Positions 53,110 to 62,822 of a stretch of 64,000 bases of DNA are shown here, piece by piece; position 1 is the stretch's first letter; each line of letters begins with the position of its first letter. The stretch is from NCBI RefSeq assembly GCF_007556815.1, contig NZ_CP041743.1:930001-994000 (forward strand), read 5' to 3'. A program made the position numbers and the translations under genes. The DNA is from Paraburkholderia megapolitana (lineage in GTDB: Bacteria; Pseudomonadota; Gammaproteobacteria; Burkholderiales; Burkholderiaceae). Below the pieces are notes generated by a model. The model was given only the letters and a program-made list of their open reading frames with translations, was not told the origin of the DNA and did not search any database.

Positions 53110-56100
53110 TCAGAACTGATACCCCACCTTCACACTCCCCGCCTGCGCCGACGCATGCGTGGTATTAATCAGCGCGTCATAACCGAGCGACACCGTCAGC
53201 GCTTTAGTCGGCTGCATACTCACACTCACGCCCGTAGTCAGATACCCACGCGGCAAACTCGTACCCGGCGCGGTAAACAGCGTCCCATCCTGCGACGTCA
53301 CCGTAACAGAGCGACCCGCGTCGAGTACTTCATGCGCGTATCCGAGTCGCAGTTGCACATTCACCGGCCGCATCGCATCGCCGAACGCCTTGTCGATCGT
53401 CACCTCGGCATAGGGCTGCAAGCTGTGCACGTTGTCGGTTCCGACGTTCAGATCCTGCCCGCCTGCCCCGCTCTCGCCAAACCCATTGCCATGGAAGTAC
53501 GCGTAACGCAGCCCGATGCGCGGTGTGATCACGAAACTACCGAGCGTCAGCGGCAAGCTAGCCTGTCCACCTGCCGTCAGTTCCTGACCGGTATGGTCGC
53601 CCTGCGCGGTACCGGGCGTGCCGAACGGCCGCTTCTGCGACAGGAAGTCGAGCCCGTAGCCCAAGGTAGCCGACACGCCTACCGGACCGAGCCAGCGGTT
53701 GCCATACAGCGCCGCGCGCAGCGTGTCGATGGCGCCTGAATCGCCGGTGTTCTGCTCGTCGATATCGGTGTGGGTGTAGCCTGCGGCGACACCCACGGTG
53801 TAGTCCCCGAGGCGCTGGTCGAGTCCTGCAAGGAAACCGTACTGGTTGGCCTGGAAGCCGGGCTCGCCGTTCGCGCCACCGACATTCGTATGCGTGCCCG
53901 TGGCATTGATCCAGCCATCCGGCACAGCCACCGTTGCAGCAGACGCACGCCCCATCCGGTCCAGCAGTGCAGCGTTCAGCGCCTGGGCATCGAGCGAGGC
54001 GATCGATCCCACCGCCGTGTAGATGCTGGTATCCACCGGTGCAACGACGACCGGATTCGTCGAACCACCGGGCCCGGTATTGCCCGGACCCGTATTACCC
54101 GGACCGGTCGCATTCGCGAGCACAAGCTGGACATTGTTGGCGCCGTAGGTCACGGACTGTTGCAGCGTGCCGAGATTCGCGCCGGTAGCCGTCGTGCTGG
54201 TAAAGCGTCCGCTGACTCCGTTCGCAGCCGAGACGATGGTGTACTGCGTCGCGCTATAGGTGCCGGGGTCGTAGGTGAGCGCCAGCACGCCGTTGAGCGT
54301 CGCTGCGCCGCCAACCTTCAGCAGCGAGGCGGCAGTGGGACTGACTTCGATAGAGAGCGTCGAGTTACTCGCCTGGCTGTAGTTGCCATTAACGGTAAGC
54401 GTGCCGATCGTGCCGCCGGGCGCAACCGTGCCGCCATTGCTGGTCACATCGCCGCTCACGGTGCCATGGCCGCGCAGCGTACCGTTCGCATCGACGGTGA
54501 CGTTGCCGCCCAGCACCGCACCGGGCGTGTTGATATCGCCGACTTCGAGCGTGCCCGCATCGATCGCGGTCGTGCCGGTAAACGACGCGCTTGTTCCATC
54601 GAACACCATCGTCCCCGCGCCTTGCTTCACGATGTTGCCGCTACCGTTGAACGTACCGTTGAAGGTGCCGCTTGCGTTAGTCAGCGTCAGGGTTTGTTTG
54701 CCCACCGCAACCGCGCCGTTTCCCGCCAGATTCGCAATGGATGCACCGCTCGTCGTGCCGGAAATATCGAACACGCCGTTATCGACCACGCCGCTCGCAC
54801 TGCCGATGGTGCCGGTGCCAGTCAAGGCCAGCGTACCGGCATTGATCGTCGTGGCGCCGGTGTAGGTGTTGGCGCCGTTCAAGGTCAGCGTGGCGTTGCC
54901 GTCTTTGGTCAGGGCTCCACCGCCGGATATCTGGCCGTTGAGCGTCAGCGCCTGGCTGCCCAGTACATCGAGCGCGCTACCCGAAGCGAGCTTCACATTG
55001 TTCGGAAGCGCGGTAGCGACGCTCGCATCCAGCGAGGCCGCGCCGCCGACACTCAGCGCACCGCTGCCCAATGCCGCGCTGTTACCCAGCACCAGACCGC
55101 CCGCATTGAGCGCCACACCGCCGGTAAACGTATTTGCGCCGCTCAAGGTCTGCACACCGCTACCGACCTTTACGAGCCCACCGGAACCGTCAATCAGACC
55201 GCCAAAACTCGTGTTGCCCACACCACCGAGCGTCAGCGTGTTGGTGCCGAGATTCACGCTGCCGGTTGTGCCCGCCAGCGAACCAATGGCCTGGTTGCCG
55301 GCCGCGGAGATATCGAATATACCTGTACCGCTCAATGCCACCGCGCCCGTAGCAGACAGGCTGCCGCCCGCGCCGAGCGCCAGCATACCGGCCGTGATGG
55401 ACGTGCCACCGGTGAACGTATCGGCGCCGGTCAGCGTCAGCGTCGCCGCACCGCTCTTGATCAGGCTGCCTGCACCGCCGATCACACCACCAAGCGTCGT
55501 CGCATTCGAGCCGAGCACGTTTAGCGCTACACCGCTGGCAAGCGTGACATTGTTGTTAACGGTCAATGCGGCACTGTCATCCAGGGTCGCGCCACCGGTG
55601 ACGTTGAGCGCGCCCGTGCCAAGCGCAGTATTGTTGCCGAGCATCAGACCACCGGCCTCGAGCGTCACGCCGCCTGAGAACGTGCTTGCACCGCCCAGCG
55701 TCTGCACACCGGCTCCGGTCTTGATCAGCCCACCGGTGCCCGTGATCGCACCGCCATAGTTCCCGTTGCTGGTGTCGTTGAGCGTCAGCGTGTTGGCGCC
55801 GAGCGCCACGCTGCTGCCGGCAACGCCATTCAAGGCACCGATCGACTGATTGCCGCCCGCGGAAATATCAAAAGCGGCGCCCGCGGCAGCAAGATCGACC
55901 GTACCGCTTGCGTAGAGGCTGCCGCCCGCGCCGATCGTCAGTGTGCCGGCATCGATGGTGGTGCCTCCGGTGAAGACGCTGTTGCCAGTCAACGTTTCGG
56001 TGCCCGTACCTTGCTTGATCAAACTGCCGGTACCGGCAATCGACCCACCGAACACCCCGTCATTCGCGCTCCCCACCACCAGTTGGTCGGCACCGAGGTT

Positions 56101-59100
56101 GACTTCGCCGGAGCCAACCAAGGTACCGACTATCTGCGTGCCGTTACCCGCGGAAAGATCGAGCGTCGTCCCGGACGTCAGATCGACCGTACCGGTACTC
56201 GCCAGGCTCGCTCCGGCGCCCAAAGCCAGCGTGCCGGAATTGACGAACGTGCCGCCTGTGTAGGTGTTGTTGCCATTGAGCGTCAACGTCGCCGAGCCGT
56301 CCTTGACGAGGCTCCCTGTGCCCGACAGCGCACCGTTGAGTGTCAGCGCGTTAGTGCCCTCCACCGTGAGCCCCGCATTGAGAACGATGTTGTTACCGAG
56401 GGTAATCGCGCTATTGGAATCGAGTGTCGAATTGCCGCCCACCGTCAGGGCACCCGTGCCAAGCGCACTGTCGTTACCGACGATCAATCCTCCGGCATTG
56501 AGCGTCACCCCGCCACTAAACGTATTGGGTCCGGACAGCGTTTGCACACCAGCACCATCCTTGACCAGACCACCCGCACCGCTGATCGCACCGCCGAAGC
56601 TGCTATCGCCCACACCGTTCAGCGTCAGGCTATTGCCGCCGAGATTGACCGCGCCGGATGTGCCCGCGAGCGATCCAATGGTCTGATTGCCGCCTCCGGA
56701 AATATCCAGTGTGCCGCTTCCTGCCAGCGTCACCGCGCCCGTCGCCGACAGGCTTCCGCCTGCGCCGATGGCCAACGTGCCCGACAGGATGTTCGTGCCG
56801 CCGGTATAGGTGTTCTCGGCCGTTACGGTAAGCGTCGACGTGCCGTTCATGGTGAGGCTACCGGCGCCGGAGATCACGCCGCCTAGCGTGAGGGCGTTAC
56901 CGCCCTGCACGGTGAGCCCGGCGCTCGCACCCAGCACTACGTTGTTGCCCAGATCCACGCCGTTCGCGCTGGCGCCAAGCGTAACCGCGGCATTCACGTT
57001 CAGGGAGCCGGTTCCCAATGCGCTGTTGTTGCCCACCAGCAGACCGCCCGCGTCCAGCGCAATGCCTCCGCTGAATGTGCTGGCGCCGTCAAGGGTTTCT
57101 GTCCCGGTCCCGCTCTTGATCAGCCCGCCGGTTCCGCTGATCGAACCGACAAACGTGGAATCGCCGGCGCCATCGAGCGTAAGCGTGTTGGCGCCGAGCG
57201 TCACGCTACTGCCGAGACCACCAGCCAGCGTACCGATCGTCTGATTTCCGCCGCCTGAAATATCGAAGGTGGCACCGGGCTGGTCCAGGTTGACTGCACT
57301 GTCTGCCGCAAGACTGCCACTGCTGCCCAGCGCCAACGTACCTGCGTCGATCTCGACGCCGCCGGTAAACGTGTTGGTACCGTCGAGGGTCACGATAGCT
57401 GTGCCGCTCTTGATCAAGCTTCCGGCGCCCGAAATCACGCCGTCGAGCACCAGGCTCTGGGTACCGGACAACGTCAATGCAACACCAGCCCCGAGGACCA
57501 CCTGATTGCCCAGCGTCGTTGCGCTCGCGCCACCGAGCGTTGCGTTGCCGGTAACACTGAGCGTGCCCGTCCCCAGTGCCGAATTGCTGCCGACCAGCAG
57601 ACCGCCCGCACTGAGGACGACGCCCCCAGTGAACGTATTGATGCCTGACAAGGTCACGGTAGGCGTCGACGTGCCATTGATGATGAGATTGCCGGCACCG
57701 GAAATCACGCCAAGGAGCGTGAACGCATTCGCTCCCTGCACGGTGAGTCCCACCCCCGCGCCCAGTATTACGTTGTTGTTCAAATTGACGTTGTTCGCGC
57801 TGGCGGCAAGCGTAGCTGCGCCATTCACATCGAGGCGACCCAATCCGAGCGCACCGTTGTCCCCCACCTGCAGGCCACCCGCGTTCAGCGTGACATCTCC
57901 GTTGAAAACGTTCGGGCCATTGAAGGTTTGCGTACTGGGGCCGTTCTTGATCAGCCCGCCGGTTCCGTTGATCGTGCCGGCAAACGTGGCATCGCTAGTG
58001 CCATCGAGCGTCAGCGTGTTGGCGCCGAGCATCACGGTAGTGCCCACGGTACCCGCCAGCGAACCGATGGCCTGATTTCCCGTCACCGAGATATCGAAGC
58101 CGGCGCCGGGCCCTCCCAGGGTCACCGCGTTGTCTCCCCCAAGACTGCCACCGCTGCCCAGCGCCAACGTGCCTGCGTTGATGTCGACGACACCGGTAAA
58201 CGTGTTGGCACCATTGAGTGTCACGGTAGCCGCACCGCTCTTGATCAGGCTCCCGCTGCCCGAAAGCACGCCATTGAGTACCAGCGTCTGATTGCTCGGC
58301 AACGTCAATGCGGCGCCGGCCCCGAGGACCACCTGATTGGCCAGCGTTATTGCGCCTGTGCCATCCAGCGTTGCGTTGCCGGTAACGTTGAGCGCACCCG
58401 TACCCAGCGCGGCATTATTTCCAAGCAGCAGTCCGCCCGCACTGAGGACGACGCCTCCGGTAAAAGTATTGCTTCCCGACAAGGTCACCGTCCCGGTGGC
58501 GGCATCGGTCAATACACCGCTGCCGGCAATCGCGCCACTCAGCGTAAAGGCATTGGAACCTCCAAGCGCAAGACCTCCCGCATTCAACGATACGGCGTTG
58601 GCCAACGTCAGTCCCGCCACGCTGGACCCAAGGGCTCCACCGTTGGCGATCAGCGTACCGGCGCCAAACACGCCTCCATCGTTGATATTGACCAACCCGC
58701 CATTGAGCGTCGCGCCTGCGCTGAGGATCGCACCCTGCAGGTTCCACGTCCCGCTATTGACAATGAGATTCGGGAAATCCAGGTAGGAGGCGGCGTTGAT
58801 GGTCGTAACCGGTCCGCTCGTGCCGGAGCCTGTACCGGTCGCCGAGTTTTGCAGAATCAGCGTGTTGCCGCTGCCGATACCGCCGTCGACTTTGCCCGCA
58901 GCGGCAAACTGGACAGTGTTAGCATCGACTGTGATCGTGCCGGCGGTGGCAACGCCAGCATCGTTGACGCTCGATCCCGATACCGCAGTAAACGTATTTC
59001 CCGTGGCAGTGTCGCCAAGATAAAGACTGCCGTTGATCGTGCCGGCGTTGACGAAGGTGTTACTTGCACCGTGTGCGGTGGGTGTCGCAAGACCGATACG

Positions 59101-59739
59101 CCCGGTGATCGTGCCGGAGTTGGTGAAATTCACCTGACCACCGCCGTAACTCAGGACGGCGGGAGCATCGGCGGTGGTGAAAGTGCCGACGCCGAAGATC
59201 GACATTCCGATGCTGCCGCTGTTCTGGATTGTCGTCACGCCGCCGCTGCCGTTTTGCACCACCAATGCCTGCCCGCCAAAACCCATCAGCGACGCAATGT
59301 TGACGAGGCCTTTGATAGCGCCGCCGCTCAGGTTGTTGACGTTGATCGTATTGGCAGCGCTGTTGCCGAGCACCGCGCCACTAGCCGCAAGGCTTAAGCC
59401 GCCATTAGTGGTGGGATCGATCGACCCCTGGTTGTTCAGGGTGATGCCATTGCCGTTCAAGGTCAGCGACGAACCGCCGACGATCGGCGGAACGCTCAGT
59501 ACCGCGCCGCTTTGCACATTCACGGTCACGTCGCTGATGGAACTGGAAAAGCTATTGGTGTTGGAACCGGTAGCGCAGGTAATCGTCGTGCCGGCTGTGA
59601 CGCATTGAGCGTACGCAGCGTGACTGATCCATGACAACGCCATGGTCGGCGCAAAGGTAAGCAAGACGCTTTTAGCGAGGCGATTCAGTCGAAAATGCCG
59701 AACCCGCCGTTGATGTACAACGCCCCTGATCCTGTTCAT
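53110..59739 (-). CDS. Giant repeat-rich autotransporter
   Basis: A 2,209-residue type V secretion protein. The N-terminus has an extended signal (MNRIRGVVHQRRVRHFRLNR then LAKSVLLTFAPTMALSWISHAAYA). The passenger is about 1,900 residues of Gly/Ala/Thr/Asn-rich PATR-type beta-helix repeats (for example NTFTGGVVLSAGGLLLGNNA, SGAGSLIKSG, GNQTIGSLAG). A Gly-Pro-Asn linker (GNTGPGNTGPG) precedes the C-terminal barrel, about residues 1935-2209, ending in the outer-membrane signature VKVGYQF. ATG 59739 has GGAGG upstream. It should be displayed on the outer membrane as a long beta-helical fibre, probably for adhesion or aggregation. The whole frame is open, with no break seen. Confidence 0.95.
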   Translation of the reverse strand: MNRIRGVVHQRRVRHFRLNRLAKSVLLTFAPTMALSWISHAAYAQCVTAGTTITCATGSNTNSFSSSISDVTVNVQSGAVLSVPPIVGGSSLTLNGNGITLNNQGSIDPTTNGGLSLAASGAVLGNSAANTINVNNLSGGAIKGLVNIASLMGFGGQALVVQNGSGGVTTIQNSGSIGMSIFGVGTFTTADAPAVLSYGGGQVNFTNSGTITGRIGLATPTAHGASNTFVNAGTINGSLYLGDTATGNTFTAVSGSSVNDAGVATAGTITVDANTVQFAAAGKVDGGIGSGNTLILQNSATGTGSGTSGPVTTINAASYLDFPNLIVNSGTWNLQGAILSAGATLNGGLVNINDGGVFGAGTLIANGGALGSSVAGLTLANAVSLNAGGLALGGSNAFTLSGAIAGSGVLTDAATGTVTLSGSNTFTGGVVLSAGGLLLGNNAALGTGALNVTGNATLDGTGAITLANQVVLGAGAALTLPSNQTLVLNGVLSGSGSLIKSGAATVTLNGANTFTGVVDINAGTLALGSGGSLGGDNAVTLGGPGAGFDISVTGNQAIGSLAGTVGTTVMLGANTLTLDGTSDATFAGTINGTGGLIKNGPSTQTFNGPNVFNGDVTLNAGGLQVGDNGALGLGRLDVNGAATLAASANNVNLNNNVILGAGVGLTVQGANAFTLLGVISGAGNLIINGTSTPTVTLSGINTFTGGVVLSAGGLLVGSNSALGTGTLSVTGNATLGGASATTLGNQVVLGAGVALTLSGTQSLVLDGVISGAGSLIKSGTAIVTLDGTNTFTGGVEIDAGTLALGSSGSLAADSAVNLDQPGATFDISGGGNQTIGTLAGGLGSSVTLGANTLTLDGAGDSTFVGSISGTGGLIKSGTGTETLDGASTFSGGIALDAGGLLVGNNSALGTGSLNVNAAVTLGASANGVDLGNNVVLGASAGLTVQGGNALTLGGVISGAGSLTMNGTSTLTVTAENTYTGGTNILSGTLAIGAGGSLSATGAVTLAGSGTLDISGGGNQTIGSLAGTSGAVNLGGNSLTLNGVGDSSFGGAISGAGGLVKDGAGVQTLSGPNTFSGGVTLNAGGLIVGNDSALGTGALTVGGNSTLDSNSAITLGNNIVLNAGLTVEGTNALTLNGALSGTGSLVKDGSATLTLNGNNTYTGGTFVNSGTLALGAGASLASTGTVDLTSGTTLDLSAGNGTQIVGTLVGSGEVNLGADQLVVGSANDGVFGGSIAGTGSLIKQGTGTETLTGNSVFTGGTTIDAGTLTIGAGGSLYASGTVDLAAAGAAFDISAGGNQSIGALNGVAGSSVALGANTLTLNDTSNGNYGGAITGTGGLIKTGAGVQTLGGASTFSGGVTLEAGGLMLGNNTALGTGALNVTGGATLDDSAALTVNNNVTLASGVALNVLGSNATTLGGVIGGAGSLIKSGAATLTLTGADTFTGGTSITAGMLALGAGGSLSATGAVALSGTGIFDISAAGNQAIGSLAGTTGSVNLGTNTLTLGGVGNTSFGGLIDGSGGLVKVGSGVQTLSGANTFTGGVALNAGGLVLGNSAALGSGALSVGGAASLDASVATALPNNVKLASGSALDVLGSQALTLNGQISGGGALTKDGNATLTLNGANTYTGATTINAGTLALTGTGTIGSASGVVDNGVFDISGTTSGASIANLAGNGAVAVGKQTLTLTNASGTFNGTFNGSGNIVKQGAGTMVFDGTSASFTGTTAIDAGTLEVGDINTPGAVLGGNVTVDANGTLRGHGTVSGDVTSNGGTVAPGGTIGTLTVNGNYSQASNSTLSIEVSPTAASLLKVGGAATLNGVLALTYDPGTYSATQYTIVSAANGVSGRFTSTTATGANLGTLQQSVTYGANNVQLVLANATGPGNTGPGNTGPGGSTNPVVVAPVDTSIYTAVGSIASLDAQALNAALLDRMGRASAATVAVPDGWINATGTHTNVGGANGEPGFQANQYGFLAGLDQRLGDYTVGVAAGYTHTDIDEQNTGDSGAIDTLRAALYGNRWLGPVGVSATLGYGLDFLSQKRPFGTPGTAQGDHTGQELTAGGQASLPLTLGSFVITPRIGLRYAYFHGNGFGESGAGGQDLNVGTDNVHSLQPYAEVTIDKAFGDAMRPVNVQLRLGYAHEVLDAGRSVTVTSQDGTLFTAPGTSLPRGYLTTGVSVSMQPTKALTVSLGYDALINTTHASAQAGSVKVGYQF
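55090..58440 (-). repeat. Quasi-periodic ~280-bp repeats inside the autotransporter gene
   Basis: A recurring block encoding a GGLxxGNNxALGTG-type loop is found near 58426, 57867, 57595, 57037, 56482, 55642 and 55090. The gaps are about 559, 272, 558, 555, 840 and 552 bases, i.e. close to whole multiples of 276-280 bases (92-93 residues). Units differ enough that they are diverged duplications rather than recent identical copies, with a second alternating motif (GTLALGSGGSL...GNQxIGSLAG) between them. Confidence 0.75.
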
Positions 59740-60178
59740 GCGACTGTCCTCCAAAGCGGCCCGCAAGCGGGTGCGCCTTCGCCTTTGTCATCGTCATGAG
59801 GTCCCCTTTTTGCATGGGACGCTCTCTCGCCTCGTAGGCTGGCTTTATAGTTCTTGTCGCAATCGTTCTGGTCGACGATTTAATGCATTCTTTTTCGAAT
59901 ATTAGAACGATCGGACTGCGTCTTAAACGCGGTCAGTCGCGGTCGGTCGTTCAGCGCGAGAGTAGCATTTTTCTTAGCGGAAACGACCTGTTTTAGTGAG
60001 TATGAAATCTGTAATATGTTGAGACGGAAAACGTAAACAAGTGCTCGTTGTTATCGTCAGATGATTAATTGAGCGTGATAAAAATGTATGCAGCGTTTCA
60101 TTGAATTTCTGGTTCATTTTTGCAGGGATTCTTGGGTACTCTTGCCGTTCCGGACAACACACAATCAGCGGAGAAAAG
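59740..60178. other. 439-base AT-rich intergenic region upstream of autotransporter
   Basis: This region carries the promoter of the autotransporter (minus) and of the VOC gene (plus). It is AT-richer than the rest of the window. ATCGTTCT (59862-59869) and AGAACGAT (59904-59911) form an 8-base inverted pair with 34 bases between, a possible regulator site. No RNA gene or supported frame is seen. Confidence 0.5.
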
Positions 60179-60565
60179 ATGATCGATCACACCGGTGTGA
60201 CAGTCAGCGACTATTCGAAGAGTCTCGCGTTCTATACGGCGGCGCTGGGCGCCATCGGTATCGTCAAGATCATGGAAATTCCTGCGAGCGTGACCGGCGA
60301 CACCGATGTGGCGGGTTTCGGGCCGCCGGGGAAGGCGGAATTCTGGATTGGTAAGGGCACGCCGAACCACCCGCCCATTCACATTGCGTTTCGGGTGGAT
60401 AGCCGGGCGGCAGTCGATGCGTTCTACCAAGCGGCTATCGCCGTGGGTGCGCGTGATAACGGGGCGCCGGGAATCCGTGCTTACTATCACCCCGACTACT
60501 ATGGTGCTTATGTGCTGGATCCGGATGGGCACAATATTGAGGCGGTTTGTCATCTGCCCGGCTGA
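60179..60565 (+). CDS. VOC-family protein (glyoxalase-like)
   Basis: A 128-residue VOC protein: MIDHTGVTVSDYSKSLAFYTAALGAIG at the N-terminus, PPIHIAFRVDSRAAVDAFYQAAI mid-protein, and AYVLDPDGHNIEAVCHLPG at the end, with His4, His in PIHIAF and Glu in NIEAVC as candidate metal ligands. GGAG five bases before ATG 60179 supports the start. Similar proteins are annotated as VOC/lactoylglutathione-lyase-like; substrate unknown. Confidence 0.9.
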   Translation: MIDHTGVTVSDYSKSLAFYTAALGAIGIVKIMEIPASVTGDTDVAGFGPPGKAEFWIGKGTPNHPPIHIAFRVDSRAAVDAFYQAAIAVGARDNGAPGIRAYYHPDYYGAYVLDPDGHNIEAVCHLPG

Positions 60566-60587
60566 GCGATCGCACGCGAGTGAGTGG

Positions 60588-61337
60588 TTAAGCCCCGATC
60601 GCGCTCAAGAACAGCCCTCTATTGGCGCCGGTGAATTCCATTTCACGTCGGGACCAATCGACACGCTCGCGGATTTCCGCAGAGCTTGTCGGAATTCCTT
60701 CGAAGGCATCGATTCGCTCGCTCCAGAACACAATGTTTTGGGCCTGGCGCTGAAGCATTGCAGTCACGAGCCCGGGACGATCCTGAGACGCTAAACCATA
60801 CGCGTTGGCAAGTACTCGCAACTGCGCGGCCTGTCGCTCGACAGGCCCTCGCTCTGGTTTGGATGAGACGCACCACGTCCAGGCCATATAACCCACATCC
60901 TCGAGAATCGCTCCCGGCTTGGCGAAGTCGAAGTCTATGAAGGCCACCGGTAACCCGTTCTGAAAGACGGTGTTGTTCGGCCCGGGATCGTGGTGACACA
61001 CGACTGCTTGCGCACCCGCTAGATCGCTCCCGCGGGTGGCGTCATGAAACGATCGGAGCATCGCGCCTGCCGCAGCAATCTGTTCGTCTTCGAAGTACTG
61101 GAATTTCTGCGGCACCCATCCTGGCAAAAAGCTGAGCACGTCGCGGCCAGATTCGTCCTGACCGAAATGTCGAGGCACGCATTGGCATCCGACGGTTTCC
61201 ATGTGCAGGAGGAGGCTTCGAACAAAGGGCGAAGACGAGCTGGCTGGTCGGCGAACGGTATCTCCGACGCGGACGACACCTGCGGTATATCGGCCTCCGC
61301 TTAGCGGGAGTTCGACTGGATTCGTTTCATCGTGCAT
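60588..61337 (-). CDS. Aminoglycoside-phosphotransferase-like kinase
   Basis: A 249-residue APH-type protein. The catalytic loop is VVCHHDPGPNNTVF (H-x-D-x-x-x-x-N) and the metal-binding DFG-equivalent is AFIDFDFAKPG. The N-terminal lobe contains GGRYTAGVVRVGDTVRRP. Members phosphorylate aminoglycosides, choline, homoserine or sugars; the compact size suggests a small-molecule kinase but not a resistance claim. ATG 61337 is chosen because the longer frame would overlap the ASCH gene; it starts 49 bases after that gene's stop. Confidence 0.85.
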   Translation of the reverse strand: MHDETNPVELPLSGGRYTAGVVRVGDTVRRPASSSSPFVRSLLLHMETVGCQCVPRHFGQDESGRDVLSFLPGWVPQKFQYFEDEQIAAAGAMLRSFHDATRGSDLAGAQAVVCHHDPGPNNTVFQNGLPVAFIDFDFAKPGAILEDVGYMAWTWCVSSKPERGPVERQAAQLRVLANAYGLASQDRPGLVTAMLQRQAQNIVFWSERIDAFEGIPTSSAEIRERVDWSRREMEFTGANRGLFLSAIGA

Positions 61338-61386
61338 GTGTTTCTGCGCAGCTCCGTCTCGCTGGCACCATCGGGCAGGTGCGATG

Positions 61387-61791
61387 TCAGGCCGTGATCT
61401 CGCGTGCGATGACCTCGACCAACTCAAAATGCAACGTCACAAACTCGAAGTCGTCATGCAGGTGCAGATGCGGCAAGCAGCGAATGTGGCATTCCCGGAA
61501 CTCATCTGCGCTGGAGAATGCTTCGCCACGCCAAACTTCTTCTGGAATGCTTCCAAACTTGATCGTGTACACCTTGGTTGCCTTGACTATGCAGCGAAGG
61601 CGCTGCTTCAAATCGTAGACTTCGATCATGTCACCCGGGACATAACTGCCGTCGCCGTATTCGCCGTAGGGCTTGTAGTACTGCGCGACCGTGTCGGCGG
61701 TAACGGTCTTGCGACCATCCATGACGGCGCGCGAAAGGCTGTCGTCGTTTTCGTCAGCGCCCCAGAAAGTCAGTCTCTTTCTTCTGGTCAT
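61387..61791 (-). CDS. ASCH-domain protein
   Basis: A 134-residue ASCH-fold protein: LTFWGADENDDSLSRAVMDGRKTVTADTV, then YVPGDMIEVYDLKQRLRCIVKATKVYTIKFGSI and a late HDDFEFVTLHFELVEVI strand. ASCH proteins bind RNA or modified nucleosides (some deacylate N4-acetylcytidine). AAGGA precedes the ATG. It lies in a minus-strand run with a phosphotransferase-like and an M24 gene; no shared pathway is evident. Confidence 0.87.
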   Translation of the reverse strand: MTRRKRLTFWGADENDDSLSRAVMDGRKTVTADTVAQYYKPYGEYGDGSYVPGDMIEVYDLKQRLRCIVKATKVYTIKFGSIPEEVWRGEAFSSADEFRECHIRCLPHLHLHDDFEFVTLHFELVEVIAREITA

Positions 61792-61885
61792 CTTGAATCC
61801 TTGTGGGTCGCAGCTTCCTTAACCGGTCCTTTGGCAAAGTCGGCGTTACGGACGGCGGCGGTCGTTCATTCGCGTTCGCCGGTTC

Positions 61886-62578
61886 TCACAGTTCCACCAC
61901 AGCACCCGAATCATCAAAGTAATAGATGTTCTCGTGCTTGAAACCCCAACGGCCACCCGGTTGACTTATATGAGGTTCAAAGGTGAAGCATCCCACCTCG
62001 CCCAGACGTCGATGGTTCCCTGCTTCGATGTATAGACGGTCGTCCCTGCGTGCGCAGATGCTGTGGCCAACATTGCCGAGGAAGTCGAGGTTCTCGAATC
62101 CTTCCACACGAATCTGTTCATTGGCGAATTCATACAGATCGTGAAAAGAAGTGTCGGGACGAACGAACAGACGCATCTTCTGATGCAAACGGCGTTCCGT
62201 CTCATATCCGGACACAAACTCCGGGGAGACCGGCTCTATGCGCGCGACACCTTCCTCGACGTAGAACGATCGCGCACAGTCGCCCCAGACATCCCCGCTT
62301 CGAGGACTAAGATCAACGGTCACCAGGTTCCACAAGCCGACTGGTTCGCTACCGGGCTCGTAGATGCGCCCCGACAATGAAACCTTACTGCGAGAGCCCA
62401 GCAAAACAAGCGCAGGGCAACTGTAGTACCACGTGTCCGGGTACCCACGATCGGCAAGCATAGCCGCCGCTGCTGTTGCAATCGAGGCCTCCGTCGACTC
62501 GGGTGTTATGTGTTCAGCCAACCGTTGCAAGACCTCTTTGGCCGCAACCTGAACGGGCTTATTCAATGGAATTGGCAA
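61886..62578 (-). CDS. M24-family metallopeptidase (Xaa-Pro-type)
   Basis: A 230-residue pita-bread-fold protein. All five M24 metal ligands can be placed: Asp in TVDLSPRSGDVWGD (first and last Asp of the segment), His in GNVGHSI, Glu in CFTFEPHI and Glu in FKHENIYYF. It lacks the N-terminal creatinase domain, as in methionine aminopeptidase-sized members. TTG 62578 is the start: GGAG lies six bases upstream and LPIPLNKPVQVA is the natural N-terminus. It heads the M24-ASCH-kinase minus-strand run. Confidence 0.87.
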   Translation of the reverse strand: MPIPLNKPVQVAAKEVLQRLAEHITPESTEASIATAAAAMLADRGYPDTWYYSCPALVLLGSRSKVSLSGRIYEPGSEPVGLWNLVTVDLSPRSGDVWGDCARSFYVEEGVARIEPVSPEFVSGYETERRLHQKMRLFVRPDTSFHDLYEFANEQIRVEGFENLDFLGNVGHSICARRDDRLYIEAGNHRRLGEVGCFTFEPHISQPGGRWGFKHENIYYFDDSGAVVEL

Positions 62579-62822
62579 AGCTCACTCCGTGATTTCAGGG
62601 CGCACATGCCGACGCGTTCGCCCATCGATTGTCGATGATCCGCAAGTCCTTGTCGAATAACTGAAACCGGTCGGTTCGTACGTCAATCACCGCGGCCTAT
62701 ACATTAGACGAGGCTAGACCCAGATTCGCGAGTCACAATCCGAATCCCCACCCCGTCCCGCCTCACCCGATTTCAGGTACATTACCTTCCGATCAAGCAA
62801 CCGCCGCGCCGCGCAAACATCC

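Noticed and set aside
55090..58440. CRISPR-like spacing of repeats
   Set aside because: The repeats are large coding units of about 280 bases in an intact frame, not short repeats with unique spacers.
53770..59397. Several long plus-strand open frames opposite the autotransporter, some Pro/Ala/Val-rich
   Set aside because: They mirror the repetitive autotransporter frame; repeat-derived low complexity and no start signals.
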